From Pseudanabaenaceae cyanobacterium SKYG29 (GTDB lineage Bacteria; Cyanobacteriota; Cyanobacteriia; Pseudanabaenales; Pseudanabaenaceae), in NCBI GenBank assembly GCA_025055675.1, contig JANWWT010000004.1, forward strand, positions 62,001 through 126,000: DNA of 64,000 bases, given 5' to 3'. The notes under the pieces were generated by a model. The model made no database searches. It had not been told where the DNA came from and saw nothing but the letters and a program-made list of their open reading frames with translations. The translations under genes were made by a program, and so were the position numbers. This document shows positions 17,397 through 28,633 of the stretch, piece after piece. Positions within the stretch are counted from its first letter, which is position 1; each line of letters begins with the position of its first letter.

Positions 17397-20006
17397 TTAC
17401 TTGCTTGCCACCTTGGACTTCGATCGAGTGCTAGTTTTTTTGCTAGTGGTTTTGGGGGCAGCGGCTGTTTTTTTCTTAGCGGGAGCTTTGTCCCCCAGTA
17501 GTTCCAGAGCTTCTGTCAATGTCACCCTCTCTATATCCATATCCTTGGGGATAGCTACATTAGTGGCTTCATACCTGATGTAGGGACCGTAATTGCCTTC
17601 CAGCAGTTCGATCGGGCTGCCATCGGCTGGGTGCTCTCCTAGAACGCGAATTAGTTTGCTGTTCCGCGATCGAGTGGCTTTGGGTTGGGCAAGTAACTCC
17701 AACGCTCGTTCTAGGGTGATGGTGTAGGGGTCATCAGGGGCTTTGAGGGAGCGATAGTCCTTGACTTTGCCTTGGTCATGGACAATAAAGGGACCAAATC
17801 TACCGTTGTTGGCAATAATTGGTTTACCTGTGTCAGGATGGTCGCCCAGGTATCGGGGGAGACGCAACAAATCGAGCGCCATTTGCAGTGTAACTTCCTC
17901 TGGCTGCACACCCTTTGGTAAACTTGCCCGCTTGGGTAGGGGCTGCCCTTCTGCCGCTTTGCCCAACTGCACATAGGGTCCGTAGCGACCTACGAGCAAA
18001 AAGATTGGCTCCCCCGTTTCAGGATGAACACCGATTTGGTCCGGACCTTCCAGCTTTTGTTTGAGTAAGGTCTCAATCTTATTTTGGTCAAGGTCAGCGG
18101 GAGTGACATCGGGGGGCAGAGAAGCCGACACATCCCCTACCTGGATATAGGGACCAAACTTGCCAATCTTAATCTTGACATCCCCTAAACCCTCTAGCTC
18201 GATCGTTTTTGCTGTTTCGGGGTCGATCTGTTCTTCCTTTTCTTTTACCTGTTTTTCCAATCCCTCTTCACCACTGTAAAACTCCCGCAGATAGGGCAAC
18301 CAATCAATACTGCCTGTAGCAATGTCATCCAGGGTTTGTTCCATCTTAGAAGTAAAGGAGGTGTCAACCAGATGGGGAAAATGTTTTTCTAACAGTTCCG
18401 TCACAGCAAAGGCAGTAAATGTCGGCACTAGGGCATTGTTGATAATTTGCACGTAGCCCCGTTCACCACAGATTTTGTCAATAATAGTGGCGTAGGTACT
18501 GGGTCTGCCAATTCCCTCAGCTTCCAAGGTCTTTACCAAAGATGCTTCTGTGTAGCGGGGGGGCGGTTGAGTTTCGTGCTTGACTGGTTCTAGGTGACGT
18601 AACTCCAACTGGTCACCCACTTGCACCAGGGGCAGTAATATTTCTTGGTCTTCTAGGGCAGCAGTGGGGTCATCGGAACCCTCCACATAGGCGCGCAGAA
18701 ATCCAGGGAAATCAATCCGCTTGCCAGAGGCTTTGAAGACAGCATCTGCCACACCGATCGTGATAGTTGTCATTGTCTGGCGGGCATCAGCCATTTGACA
18801 AGCCACTGTCCGTTTCCAAATCAAGTCATACAGCTGTAATTCTTTGCCCGTTAACCCTGTCTCTTGGGGCGTTCTAAAGCTAGAACCAGCGGGGCGGATC
18901 GCTTCGTGGGCTTCCTGGGCATTCTTGGTTTTTGTTGTGTACTGTCTGGGCTTAGGACTGAGGTATTCTTGCCCATACATCCTCGCGACGCATTCCCTTG
19001 CCGCCGTAATCGCTTGGTCAGACAGGTGCACAGAATCAGTACGCATGTAGGTAATATAGCCCTGTTCGTAGAGCGCCTGGGCAATGCGCATTGTCTCCTT
19101 GGCACTAAACCGTAATTTGCGGTTGGCTTCCTGTTGCAAGGTAGAAGTAGTGAAGGGGGGCGCAGGTTTGCGCGTTAGAGGTCGTTCTTCCCGATCGGTA
19201 ACTGTCCATGGTTGCTCCCGTAATCGGACACAGAGGGCCTCTGCCTGCGCCTGGTCCAACAAAACCACATCCCGACCAGGTAGCAGTTGTCCTGTGCGGT
19301 CATCAAAATCCTTGCCACTAGCTAAATTCTTACCCCCCAAGCTCACCAGCTGGGCAGGAAATTCCAACTTGGGAGCATACAAAATTGCTTTTAAGTCCCA
19401 GTAGGTAGCCGAGCGGAAGGCACGCCGTTCCCGTTCCCTATCTACAATCAACCGCACCGCTACAGATTGCACCCGCCCTGCTGACAAACCCCAGGCTAAC
19501 TTTTTCCAGAGCAGAGGGGAGAGAGTGTAGCCAACCAAACGATCGAGGATGCGCCTAGTTTCCTGCGCCCTGACCAACTGTTCATCAATATCACGGCAAT
19601 TTTGCAAGGCTTTTTGGATAGCTTCCGCCGTAATTTCGTGAAACACCATCCGTTTAGTGGGAACTTTTGGTTGCAGCACCTGCAATAGATGCCAGGAAAT
19701 ACTCTCCCCCTCACGGTCTTCGTCCGTTGCCAGAATTAACTCCGTGGCATTTTTTAGTTCCTGCTGCAGCTCTCTTACCACCTTCTTCTTATCCGCTGGC
19801 ACCACATAAAGAGGTTCAAAATCCGCCTCCACATTCACACCCAGGTTTGCCCAGTCATAGGACTTGTAGGCAGGGGGAATCTCCTTGGCAGACTGGGGTA
19901 AGTCCCGCACATGTCCCATCGATGCCTGCACCCTGTAGTTACTGGGCAAGAAATTGCGGATAGTACGGGCTTTGGTTGGGGATTCGACAATAACCAGGGT
20001 AGACAT
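17397..20006 (-). CDS. topA: DNA topoisomerase I
   Basis: Type IA topoisomerase relaxing negative supercoils. The Toprim domain starts the protein ([15 protein letters not shown]) and the catalytic Tyr320 lies in YITYMRTDS. The C-terminus lacks the zinc-finger cysteines and instead has four Topo_C_Rpt-type repeats marked FGPYIQ, YGPYVQ, FGPFIV and YGPYIR, then a Lys/Thr/Ala-rich tail. I chose the ATG at 20006 because the Toprim strand begins there; a 37-residue upstream extension is open but unlike the family. Length from this start is 869 residues. Confidence 0.95.
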   Translation of the reverse strand: MSTLVIVESPTKARTIRNFLPSNYRVQASMGHVRDLPQSAKEIPPAYKSYDWANLGVNVEADFEPLYVVPADKKKVVRELQQELKNATELILATDEDREGESISWHLLQVLQPKVPTKRMVFHEITAEAIQKALQNCRDIDEQLVRAQETRRILDRLVGYTLSPLLWKKLAWGLSAGRVQSVAVRLIVDRERERRAFRSATYWDLKAILYAPKLEFPAQLVSLGGKNLASGKDFDDRTGQLLPGRDVVLLDQAQAEALCVRLREQPWTVTDREERPLTRKPAPPFTTSTLQQEANRKLRFSAKETMRIAQALYEQGYITYMRTDSVHLSDQAITAARECVARMYGQEYLSPKPRQYTTKTKNAQEAHEAIRPAGSSFRTPQETGLTGKELQLYDLIWKRTVACQMADARQTMTTITIGVADAVFKASGKRIDFPGFLRAYVEGSDDPTAALEDQEILLPLVQVGDQLELRHLEPVKHETQPPPRYTEASLVKTLEAEGIGRPSTYATIIDKICGERGYVQIINNALVPTFTAFAVTELLEKHFPHLVDTSFTSKMEQTLDDIATGSIDWLPYLREFYSGEEGLEKQVKEKEEQIDPETAKTIELEGLGDVKIKIGKFGPYIQVGDVSASLPPDVTPADLDQNKIETLLKQKLEGPDQIGVHPETGEPIFLLVGRYGPYVQLGKAAEGQPLPKRASLPKGVQPEEVTLQMALDLLRLPRYLGDHPDTGKPIIANNGRFGPFIVHDQGKVKDYRSLKAPDDPYTITLERALELLAQPKATRSRNSKLIRVLGEHPADGSPIELLEGNYGPYIRYEATNVAIPKDMDIERVTLTEALELLGDKAPAKKKTAAAPKTTSKKTSTRSKSKVASK

Positions 20007-20300
20007 AGCAGTAACACAGACGCAACTCCCTGTATAGCATATATTTAACTGCCCTGCCACTTCAGAGCCGATCGTTTCCTCTCTAACCCACAGGCCCACC
20101 AGTTCCAATAAACACAAAAACTAAAATCCAGATTTTTACTTATAAAACTAGCTATACTTCCTAGAATAAAATCTATAGGATTTGTATTTAATAATATTTA
20201 ATTACAAATATAAACATAAAATTTTACAAATATATATACAAACTGTCTCTACAGTGGCTTATATTATATTTATAATTTGGGAATCTAAGCTAATAAAAAC
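20007..20300. other. AT-rich divergent intergenic region
   Basis: This 294 bp region between topA and the kinase gene is markedly AT-rich from about 20120 onwards, unlike its neighbours. It holds a small inverted repeat AAATC-tatag-GATTT near 20168 and several TATAAT-like boxes, any of which could drive the kinase/REC-RelE operon. No gene, tRNA or repeat element is recognised. Confidence 0.5.
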
Positions 20301-22244
20301 ATGCTTATTAGTAAAAGTCTTAATAATTTGGCAAGAACAACCAGTAATGTTAAAGCATGGATTATTGGTGGAGTAGTTTTTGTTACAGCCTTTACTGGAA
20401 TAGTTGCAGTTATGCCAGGTATTAGTCCAGTGCGGCGAGCATTTCGGGAATTCTTTATTAAAGTCATACCCAGGGTACAGACAGTGGATTTTAATATGCT
20501 ATTTCATATGCTCCCACCAGCTCTGTCCCAAGCCTCAGAGGGCAACTCTTTTGAAAAAATATTTTCTAATCCTCAAAAATATTACAAACAAGCAGAACGT
20601 CTCAAATCAATACTAGATAGCAACTATGGGGTTTTTAGTTTAGTAATTACTGACATTTCTACAGATTCTGTCCTAGATGAAACAAAAATTTTATACAAAA
20701 CTAAAAAGACCCGATCAAAAAATGTTTTAGATGAGGGTTATGTAGTCCACAGTGATTTAATTTTGTACCCCCAACCTAATTGTAATACTGCCAGTTACCC
20801 TAGTAGTAGGGCGAGAGACATAGAAATTAACTTAGATTGCCAGAGAATTATTCAATCAGCTGTCAAAGCAGGTGAGAGTAGAGTTATTGGCAAGGTTTAT
20901 TATATTAGGGGGAAACCACCAAATTTTTGGAGCAAGTTTTCTCAGTTCCTTACTAACTTCGCCAGTGATAGCGGTGGCTACGCCTTCATTCGAGGTAGTA
21001 TTTATTTTACTGCTGGCATGGGTGCGCTACTCTACTCTCTGTTCTATCTCTTCCTTAGGAGCTTATACACTAAAGAACTGGCCAGAGAATTAGCAGAGCA
21101 AAAGAGCATAACCCTAGAGTTTGAGAGAAGAGCGATCGAGCAGGAATTACAAAGGCAGTACCTAGAAGTGGAAAAAGCAGAAATACAGAAGAGAGCTATT
21201 TTGGAAGAGAGGAAGGTGCTAGAAGCAAATTTCAAGCGGCAGCGGTTAGAGGTGGAGAAAAGGGAGATACAAAAAAGAATTCTTGTGGAGCAGCTTAAGC
21301 GTAAGCAGATAGAATATGAAAAGAAAATAGCTGAAGAGAGAGCCAAGTTTCTAGAAGCCCAGAATAAGTTATTGAGAATGAAGGAGTTAGATGCAGCAAT
21401 CCGCTCAATTTTTGATGATGAGTTTGTTTCACCAACTGGTAATAAATTGCAGTTAATTCAAGAAGAGTACACCAACTTGTGTTTGCGGCTAAAAACCGAT
21501 GTGCAAAATATAAAGCACGATTTAAGTAAGGCTCCAATACTGCTTAACACAAATTACATTCCTGAGCAAATTGATAAATTAAAAGCAAGTATACACAACA
21601 ACATGATTGACCCTGATATTATTATAGAAACTCTGAGAGATATAGAACATAGCATAACTGTTATCAGTCAACTTACCGAAAATTTAGATAAGATAATCTC
21701 TACTGAACCTCAGTTATGCAAGTTGTCCGAACTTATACAAGTAGTTTACGATCGGGCGAAAGCAAGGTTACCAGAGGCAAATATAAAAGTCTTTTGTCAG
21801 AATTCATCCTCGGGTTGCTTAGGAGATTGTGACTGTAAAATCTCTATAAACCCCTGGCATTTTATGAGTATTCTCAAAAATATTATTGACAATGCTTACA
21901 AAGCTTGTGGTGCTAAGAGTAGACGTGTGCGTATCATCAACCGCAATAGTGGTAGTAGCCAGACTCAAAATACATACACACCACTAATTACCATTGGTTG
22001 CCGAATTGATGCTGCTGCTCAGGAGTGTAGCATTGCCATAGAAGATAATGGCCCTGGCATTCCTGAACATATGCTAGACAAGCTTTACCAGTGTCACGAA
22101 AGACTAAATAATACCAACGGAACACTCAATGGAAATGGTAGCATGATATGCTTTGCCTATTTAAAGTTTTGGGATGGCAAAGTGAAGGTCGAAAATTTAG
22201 CAGAAGGAGCAAGAGTAACTGTAAGTTTTCCAATATGTCAATAA
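20301..22244 (+). CDS. Membrane sensor histidine kinase with long coiled coil
   Basis: A 647-residue kinase. A first membrane span (about 19-38), an extracytoplasmic sensor region of some 185 residues and a second span (about 226-247) are followed by a Glu/Lys/Arg-rich coiled coil (about 250-360) containing two copies of RQxLEVEKxEIQKR. The catalytic part has a candidate phospho-His406 in KHDLSKAP, N-box NIIDNAYKAC (Asn527, Asn531), G1 box DNGPGIP (582-588) and a G2 box NGNGSM. The sensor region is not a family I recognise. The response regulator starts 19 bp downstream, so the pair is an operon. Composition is AT-rich relative to neighbours, hinting at transfer. Confidence 0.85.
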   Translation: MLISKSLNNLARTTSNVKAWIIGGVVFVTAFTGIVAVMPGISPVRRAFREFFIKVIPRVQTVDFNMLFHMLPPALSQASEGNSFEKIFSNPQKYYKQAERLKSILDSNYGVFSLVITDISTDSVLDETKILYKTKKTRSKNVLDEGYVVHSDLILYPQPNCNTASYPSSRARDIEINLDCQRIIQSAVKAGESRVIGKVYYIRGKPPNFWSKFSQFLTNFASDSGGYAFIRGSIYFTAGMGALLYSLFYLFLRSLYTKELARELAEQKSITLEFERRAIEQELQRQYLEVEKAEIQKRAILEERKVLEANFKRQRLEVEKREIQKRILVEQLKRKQIEYEKKIAEERAKFLEAQNKLLRMKELDAAIRSIFDDEFVSPTGNKLQLIQEEYTNLCLRLKTDVQNIKHDLSKAPILLNTNYIPEQIDKLKASIHNNMIDPDIIIETLRDIEHSITVISQLTENLDKIISTEPQLCKLSELIQVVYDRAKARLPEANIKVFCQNSSSGCLGDCDCKISINPWHFMSILKNIIDNAYKACGAKSRRVRIINRNSGSSQTQNTYTPLITIGCRIDAAAQECSIAIEDNGPGIPEHMLDKLYQCHERLNNTNGTLNGNGSMICFAYLKFWDGKVKVENLAEGARVTVSFPICQ

Positions 22245-22263
22245 TTTGATAGGGAGGTTAACT

Positions 22264-23265
22264 ATGGCTCACTTTTTGATTGTGGATGATGATCAGAGAA
22301 TCTGTCAAACTTGGCAGGGGTGGCTACTAAATGATGGTCATACCTGTGATTTTGCTTTCACTCTTGATAGTGCATTTAATTCCATTCTTGATAGTGAAGA
22401 AGGTATTCGCGAACCCTATGATTTAGTCCTCCTCGATCATAATCTGGATGGTAGTAATCTAGGTCTGGGAGTCCTTGATGCAGTGAGAGAAGCTGGTCTG
22501 TCTGATTGGTGCGAAAACCGAGTAGTGGTCATCACGGCATCCCACAATATGGCAATTGTACCTGAATATACTAAAAGGGGATCAATCGGTTACCTGGGTT
22601 ACCTGATCAAGCCTACTAACCGAGTGCAGTTCACAGCTACTATCACAAATGCTTTGCTGCGTCGCGAATTGTATGTAGAGAAAAAGGAGGACTGGGAGCA
22701 AGCAGTAAAACTTTTGGAAGACTTGCAATTACTGCCAGCGATCGAGGGCATGCAAAGAGAAGTAGAATCCCTCAGAGTCATCGAAGCTTACTACAATCAG
22801 CTCCTCAGGGATTTATGTGCTGCTGGCGGTAATGAAGCTAAAATTGCTGATAGCTACAAGAAGGCAAGTGCATCAATTAACAACAGTATTGTATCAATTT
22901 CTTCTATTCTTCCCTTCCTCAAACCCTTCAAGTTTACACAGGCATTTTGGAAGGATGTGGAATATGTGTTTTATCAGGATCGGATTAAGTTCCATGCCCT
23001 ACAAAGTTACCTAGCTCGTATTGGTAATAACCCTAATGCCTATAGGATAAAACACTTGGATGGCAGAGCTAATGGGCACTATGAGTACCGTACAGGTATT
23101 AGCTACCGTCTATACTTTCGCCGTGAAGGTGGCTTCATTGTTTTGGAGAGATTTGGTAATAAAAATGAGCAGAACCAAATTATTGATTTTCTTGCTAATA
23201 CTGGGGGCGGTGACATCATCAATGAAACAGATTTGGATTTGGATGCTTGCATAATCTTGAGGTAA
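22264..23265 (+). CDS. Response regulator fused to a RelE/ParE-like toxin domain
   Basis: 333 residues from the ATG at 22264, which has a GGGAGG ribosome site 7 bases upstream; a TTG start six codons earlier is less likely. Residues 3-130 form a receiver domain with the acidic triad Asp8-Asp10, phospho-acceptor Asp58 (LVLLDHNLDG), Thr91 and Lys116. A helical linker (about 135-230) follows. Residues about 235-312 read like a RelE/ParE/HigB toxin: helices, then AYRIKHLDGRANGHYEYRTG, SYRLYFRREGGFIVLERFGN, KNEQ, with Lys and Arg at positions where these RNases place catalytic or RNA-binding residues. No DNA-binding domain is present. The toxin-fold call is by pattern, not by search. Confidence 0.75.
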   Translation: MAHFLIVDDDQRICQTWQGWLLNDGHTCDFAFTLDSAFNSILDSEEGIREPYDLVLLDHNLDGSNLGLGVLDAVREAGLSDWCENRVVVITASHNMAIVPEYTKRGSIGYLGYLIKPTNRVQFTATITNALLRRELYVEKKEDWEQAVKLLEDLQLLPAIEGMQREVESLRVIEAYYNQLLRDLCAAGGNEAKIADSYKKASASINNSIVSISSILPFLKPFKFTQAFWKDVEYVFYQDRIKFHALQSYLARIGNNPNAYRIKHLDGRANGHYEYRTGISYRLYFRREGGFIVLERFGNKNEQNQIIDFLANTGGGDIINETDLDLDACIILR

Positions 23266-24681
<1,416 letters not shown>

Positions 24682-24690
24682 ACTAGTACA

Positions 24691-24711
24691 GGGAGTGGTC
24701 ATCCCACTCCT
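24691..24711 (+). terminator. Hairpin after ilvC, no T-run
   Basis: GGAGTGG (24692-24698) pairs perfectly with CCACTCC (24704-24710) around a 5-base loop, with a possible extra G-T pair at the base. There is no following T-tract on either strand, so it is a weak or Rho-type terminator at best, or a processing or stability hairpin between ilvC and the kinase gene. Confidence 0.4.
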
Positions 24712-24731
24712 AAAGCGACTGTTAGAAAACT

Positions 24732-26216
24732 ATGTGGTCAGGGCTCCTGGGATTAGCACTGTTAGGCACTTGGGTTTGGCTATACTGGCGCTCACGGCGG
24801 GGGATAAAAGCAGAAGAACGCTACCGCTCGATCGTGGAGAATCAGCAAGAACTAATTATTTGTTGGTCAACCGCTGACAACAGAATCACCTACGCCAATG
24901 CTGCTACAAGAAAATTATTTCAGTGTGACAAAGAACCAGTAGAAAATAAAAGCATATTGGATTATATCTACAGCGAGGACAAAGAATGGGTAACACAAAA
25001 AATAAGTGCCCTTAGTTTATTAAGCCCGCACGTGAATATCAAGTGTCGTATTGTCCTACCCGATAAGCAAGTGCGTTGGCAAGTCTGGCAACTCTATCTG
25101 ACCACGACGCAAGAAGTACAGGGGGTAGGGAGGGATATTACAGAGCAAGTGTTAATTGAAGAAACCCTAGAAAAGTTCGAAAATCGCAGTCGTGCTCTCA
25201 TTGAGAGTATCCCTGATTCTATTTTTATCGTCAATCGAGAGGGTATTTTACTCGATATTCATTCCCGTCTACCCCTACCCTCCCAACCTGTAGTTTATCC
25301 CCATATTAGTAGTTTCCCCTGCTTTCTTGCCATTAGCGATCGTTTATTACGGCTGATTAAAATTGTCCTGACTATGCAACAAATCCAAACCTTAGAATTT
25401 AGTTATCCAGAGGGGGAAACCTACTATGAAATGCGGCTAGTGCCAACTGGGGAAGATGAAGTGACTATGATTGTTAGGGATGTCACTGATCGGAAACAGG
25501 CAGAAGCTATTCAATTAGCCCTACGCCAGGAGCAGGAGATTAATGAGCTGCAGCAACACTTCTTTGCTATGATTTCCCACGAATTCCGTACACCCTTGAA
25601 TGTCATGGCGATTGCGATTAGTTCCTTGGAAAATCACGAAATAATAGAGCAAAATCCCAAACTGCGGCGTAGTATTATGCGGATTAAGAATGCCTCCGAT
25701 CGTATTCTGGCGACAATAGATAATATTATTACCATCTATCAGATTAAGACTAACTTTTTTGTGCCTAACTGGCAGGTGATCTCGATTAATAGTCTTTGTC
25801 AAGACGTAATTGAGAAATTAAATATCTACAATCACCAGTCTATTAACTTCTACCCGGAGGAAAGTAATTCTTCTTTTATTAGTGACCCCCGCCTATTGAG
25901 TTGTATTTTGGAACAGCTCTTAACCAATGCCCTTAAATATTCCCAATCTGATGTGTTTATCAAAGCTGCGAGGCAGGCTAACACAGTTGAAATTACTGTG
26001 TCTGATCAGGGAATTGGCATTCCTGCAGGGGAAGTAAAACATATTTTTGAACCGTTCTTCCGGGGGAGCAACGTGCAAGGGATTCACGGTTCGGGCTTGG
26101 GTTTGAGTTTGGTGCAAAAGTGTGTAGAAATTTGTCAAGGCAAGATAGATGTCCTCAGCAATCCAGAGGGGGGCACCACGTTTAGGCTCAACTTCCCTCT
26201 CTCGCCTGCATTATGA
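24732..26216 (+). CDS. PAS-domain sensor histidine kinase
   Basis: A 494-residue kinase with one N-terminal membrane anchor (about residues 3-18), a PAS/PAC unit (about 28-140, ending VGRDITEQ), a second PAS-like unit (about 150-255, ending IVRDVTDRK), a HisKA domain with phospho-His283 in SHEFRTPL, and an HATPase_c domain (N-box EQLLTNALKYS, G1 DQGIGIP, G2 GSGLGLSLV). There is no extracytoplasmic loop of note, so it probably senses a cytoplasmic cue. No response regulator adjoins it. The stop overlaps the hydrolase start as ATGA, suggesting translational coupling. Confidence 0.93.
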   Translation: MWSGLLGLALLGTWVWLYWRSRRGIKAEERYRSIVENQQELIICWSTADNRITYANAATRKLFQCDKEPVENKSILDYIYSEDKEWVTQKISALSLLSPHVNIKCRIVLPDKQVRWQVWQLYLTTTQEVQGVGRDITEQVLIEETLEKFENRSRALIESIPDSIFIVNREGILLDIHSRLPLPSQPVVYPHISSFPCFLAISDRLLRLIKIVLTMQQIQTLEFSYPEGETYYEMRLVPTGEDEVTMIVRDVTDRKQAEAIQLALRQEQEINELQQHFFAMISHEFRTPLNVMAIAISSLENHEIIEQNPKLRRSIMRIKNASDRILATIDNIITIYQIKTNFFVPNWQVISINSLCQDVIEKLNIYNHQSINFYPEESNSSFISDPRLLSCILEQLLTNALKYSQSDVFIKAARQANTVEITVSDQGIGIPAGEVKHIFEPFFRGSNVQGIHGSGLGLSLVQKCVEICQGKIDVLSNPEGGTTFRLNFPLSPAL

Positions 26217-27223
26217 CCTATACTCCCCCTTGGTTTCTAACTAACGGTCTGGCTATGACAGTCTGGACTGCCTTAGTCACTTCCAGGCGCTGGCGTTCAA
26301 CTGTAGTAGTACCGGAACCAGAATATAGATCAATCCTTTTTAGTGGTCAGGGAAATGTACCGATCTATGGCTGGGTGGCAATTCCGCGCCAGGCAAGAGG
26401 AACTGTCATTGCTACCTATGGAATCACGGGCAGTCTAGCAGACCAAGGTTATTTGCGGGTCTTGGGAGCCAAAGCCTATGCCCAGGATTTTGCTGTGGTG
26501 TTGTTTGATTGGCGCGCCCATGGGGTGACGGGTTTACTCTCTCCTACCTTGACTTCCGATGGTTTGTATGAAGGGGCGGATTTTGTTGAAATTGCCCACC
26601 AAGCCCAGCGTTACGGTTGTCCAGCACCTTGTTTTTTCGTGGGCTATTCCCTGGGGGGACAACTAGCCCTGTGGGGGGCGAAAGAAGCCCAAACTATACC
26701 AGAGATAAGGGGAGCTGCTGTAATTTCTCCCAATTTGGATGCAGCCCGTTCTCTCCGTTACCTCTGTCGTACTCCCTGGGGCAGAGCGATCGAACAGCGG
26801 ATTGCTAGGGAATTAAAAGTCTTAGCTTGGCAGCTTTATCAGGCGCACCCTGGGGCTTTAGACAGAGAAGCAATCGATCGGGCTAACAGCATTTGGGGTT
26901 ACGACCAGGAATTAGTTGTGCCCCCCTTGGGTCTTGGGAGTGTGGAAGAGTATTACCGTCTCAGCAGCCCCTTACCTTTTTTACCCCACTTGCACAAGCC
27001 CACCTTGATTCTCTACCCCCAGGATGACCCCCTGTTTGACCCCACGATCGTGCCCGATTTGGTTGCTGCCTGTCATCACAACCCGCAAATTAGCTTGCTC
27101 TTAACTCGGCATGGTGGTCACGGGGGTTTAATTAGCTCCCGCAAATGTCAGCAAGAATATGGTGATCAAGACTGTTGGTGGGGGTGGAATCGGGTTTTAG
27201 AGTGGTGTAGTTCTTGGCTATGA
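26213..27223 (+). CDS. Alpha/beta hydrolase fold protein
   Basis: A 336-residue hydrolase. The nucleophile elbow GYSLGGQLALWG gives the catalytic Ser, TYGITGS is the oxyanion region, LILYPQDDPLFDP holds the likely acid Asp and the His is in RHGGHGGLIS. The layout resembles the YheT/Abhd1-type esterase-like family. Substrate is unknown. It begins within the stop of the PAS kinase (ATGA) and its end overlaps the convergent rlmD by 6 bp. Confidence 0.82.
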   Translation: MTYTPPWFLTNGLAMTVWTALVTSRRWRSTVVVPEPEYRSILFSGQGNVPIYGWVAIPRQARGTVIATYGITGSLADQGYLRVLGAKAYAQDFAVVLFDWRAHGVTGLLSPTLTSDGLYEGADFVEIAHQAQRYGCPAPCFFVGYSLGGQLALWGAKEAQTIPEIRGAAVISPNLDAARSLRYLCRTPWGRAIEQRIARELKVLAWQLYQAHPGALDREAIDRANSIWGYDQELVVPPLGLGSVEEYYRLSSPLPFLPHLHKPTLILYPQDDPLFDPTIVPDLVAACHHNPQISLLLTRHGGHGGLISSRKCQQEYGDQDCWWGWNRVLEWCSSWL

Positions 27224-28624
27224 CATAGCTTCTAGGAGGAGCACATTTTCCACGTGGGCAGTTTGGGGAAACATATCGAGGGGTTGGATTTTGCGGACAT
27301 GATATTTGTGTAATAAATTTTTTACATCCCTAGCTTGGGTAACGGGGTTACAACTGACATAAATAATTTTGGCAGGGGCTATGGTAAGTAACTGTGCTAT
27401 CACCTTGTTCGTCATACCCGATCGGGGGGGGTCAGTAATTACCACATCAGGTTGACCGTATTGGCAGACTAAGTTTGGGATGGAAATTGTTTGTAAATCG
27501 CCCGTGATGAACTCTACATTGGTGATATTGTTCAACTCCGCATTAAACTTAGCATCACGAATGGCATCTGCAATTAATTCTATGCCCACTACTTTTTGAC
27601 TGTGACGGGCAGCGGTTAGACTAATAGCACCAGTACCACAGTAGAGGTCATATACTGTTTCATTGTTGTTGAGTTGGGCAAATTCTAAAACTAATTGGAA
27701 TAGTCTTTCCGCTTGGCTGGTGTTAACTTGAAAGAATGATTTAGGGGTGATGGCAAAACTTAGGTCACCAATTTTTTCCATGATATAAGGCTGCCCAGCA
27801 AACAAAGATAATTCACAGTCATAGATAGAGTCATTCCCTTTGGCATTTTGTACTGAGTAGAGAGAAGTAATAGTGGGAAATCTTTGATATAGTCTAGATA
27901 ACAGAGCTATCTGTTGCTCTAATTGATCGGGATAGAAAGCAATAATCACCATAACTTGCCCTGTAGAACTGGTGCGGATAGTAACATTCCTAAGAGTGCC
28001 GATTTGCTGTACGGGATTATAGAAAGTTATACCTAGTTCTTCTGCTATCTCTTTAATTGCCAGGCGGAGGGAGTTACTGGGGTCAGGTTGGAGATAACAC
28101 GTATCGACCTGAAATATTTTGGCCCAACGGTGGGGTACATGAAATCCTAAGGCATTCGCCTCGGGAGCCTCGCCGACCGACTTGTTACCCGTCAACTCAG
28201 GTGATTCTAATTCGGTGACCCACCGATCGTTTGTTGCTGAAAACTCCAACTTATTGCGGTAAAAAAGGGTTTGGGGAGCAGGTAGGACAGGGGGAATTGG
28301 TATATCAAATAGTTCCTGCACTAACTCCTGCTTCCACAACAACTGTTGTTCATAACTGACGAATTGCCAGCGACAACCACCACACAACCCAAAATGGGGA
28401 CAAATTGGCTCTAGGCGTAAATCCGATCGTTTGTGAAAGTAAATAGCTTTACCTGTATAGCTGCCTTTTTCCCGTTTGTAAATCTTCACATCACAAATAT
28501 CACCTATCACGCCATTTTCTACATAAATTTTTTTGCCCTGCTCACTCCAGCCATAGGCAATCCCTTCTGTACTCATGTTAGTAATTTCCAGGTGATTAAT
28601 AACTGGTAGCTTTCTCGGTCTCAT
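27218..28624 (-). CDS. rlmD: 23S rRNA (uracil-C5)-methyltransferase, RlmD/RumA family
   Basis: A SAM-dependent RNA m5U methyltransferase of 468 residues. A TRAM-like N-terminal domain is followed by a 4Fe-4S cysteine set in CPHFGLCGGCRWQF with an upstream Cys, the SAM motif YDLYCGTGAISL, DPPRSGM, and the catalytic Cys in VSCNPVTQARD. Near residue 150 there is an insertion (SPELTGNKSVGEAPEANA) whose DNA is GC-rich and partly repeated elsewhere. Whether the target is U1939, U747 or tRNA cannot be decided from sequence. Confidence 0.9.
   Translation of the reverse strand: MRPRKLPVINHLEITNMSTEGIAYGWSEQGKKIYVENGVIGDICDVKIYKREKGSYTGKAIYFHKRSDLRLEPICPHFGLCGGCRWQFVSYEQQLLWKQELVQELFDIPIPPVLPAPQTLFYRNKLEFSATNDRWVTELESPELTGNKSVGEAPEANALGFHVPHRWAKIFQVDTCYLQPDPSNSLRLAIKEIAEELGITFYNPVQQIGTLRNVTIRTSSTGQVMVIIAFYPDQLEQQIALLSRLYQRFPTITSLYSVQNAKGNDSIYDCELSLFAGQPYIMEKIGDLSFAITPKSFFQVNTSQAERLFQLVLEFAQLNNNETVYDLYCGTGAISLTAARHSQKVVGIELIADAIRDAKFNAELNNITNVEFITGDLQTISIPNLVCQYGQPDVVITDPPRSGMTNKVIAQLLTIAPAKIIYVSCNPVTQARDVKNLLHKYHVRKIQPLDMFPQTAHVENVLLLEAMS
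28155..28181 (-). repeat. GC-rich repeat-like segment inside rlmD
   Basis: The segment at 28158-28177 matches an intergenic sequence at 6232-6251 at 14 of 20 positions, with an identical 9-base end (CTCGCCGAC), and both are followed by more CCGAC-type sequence. In rlmD it encodes part of an insertion (VGEAPEA) not expected in the family. Two copies matched by eye is weak evidence for a dispersed repeat. Confidence 0.25.
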
Positions 28625-28633
28625 CGTTATGTC

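Noticed and set aside
26213-27223. Hydrolase read as a partner enzyme of the PAS kinase
   Set aside because: The ATGA overlap supports co-expression only; no sequence feature ties the hydrolase to signalling.
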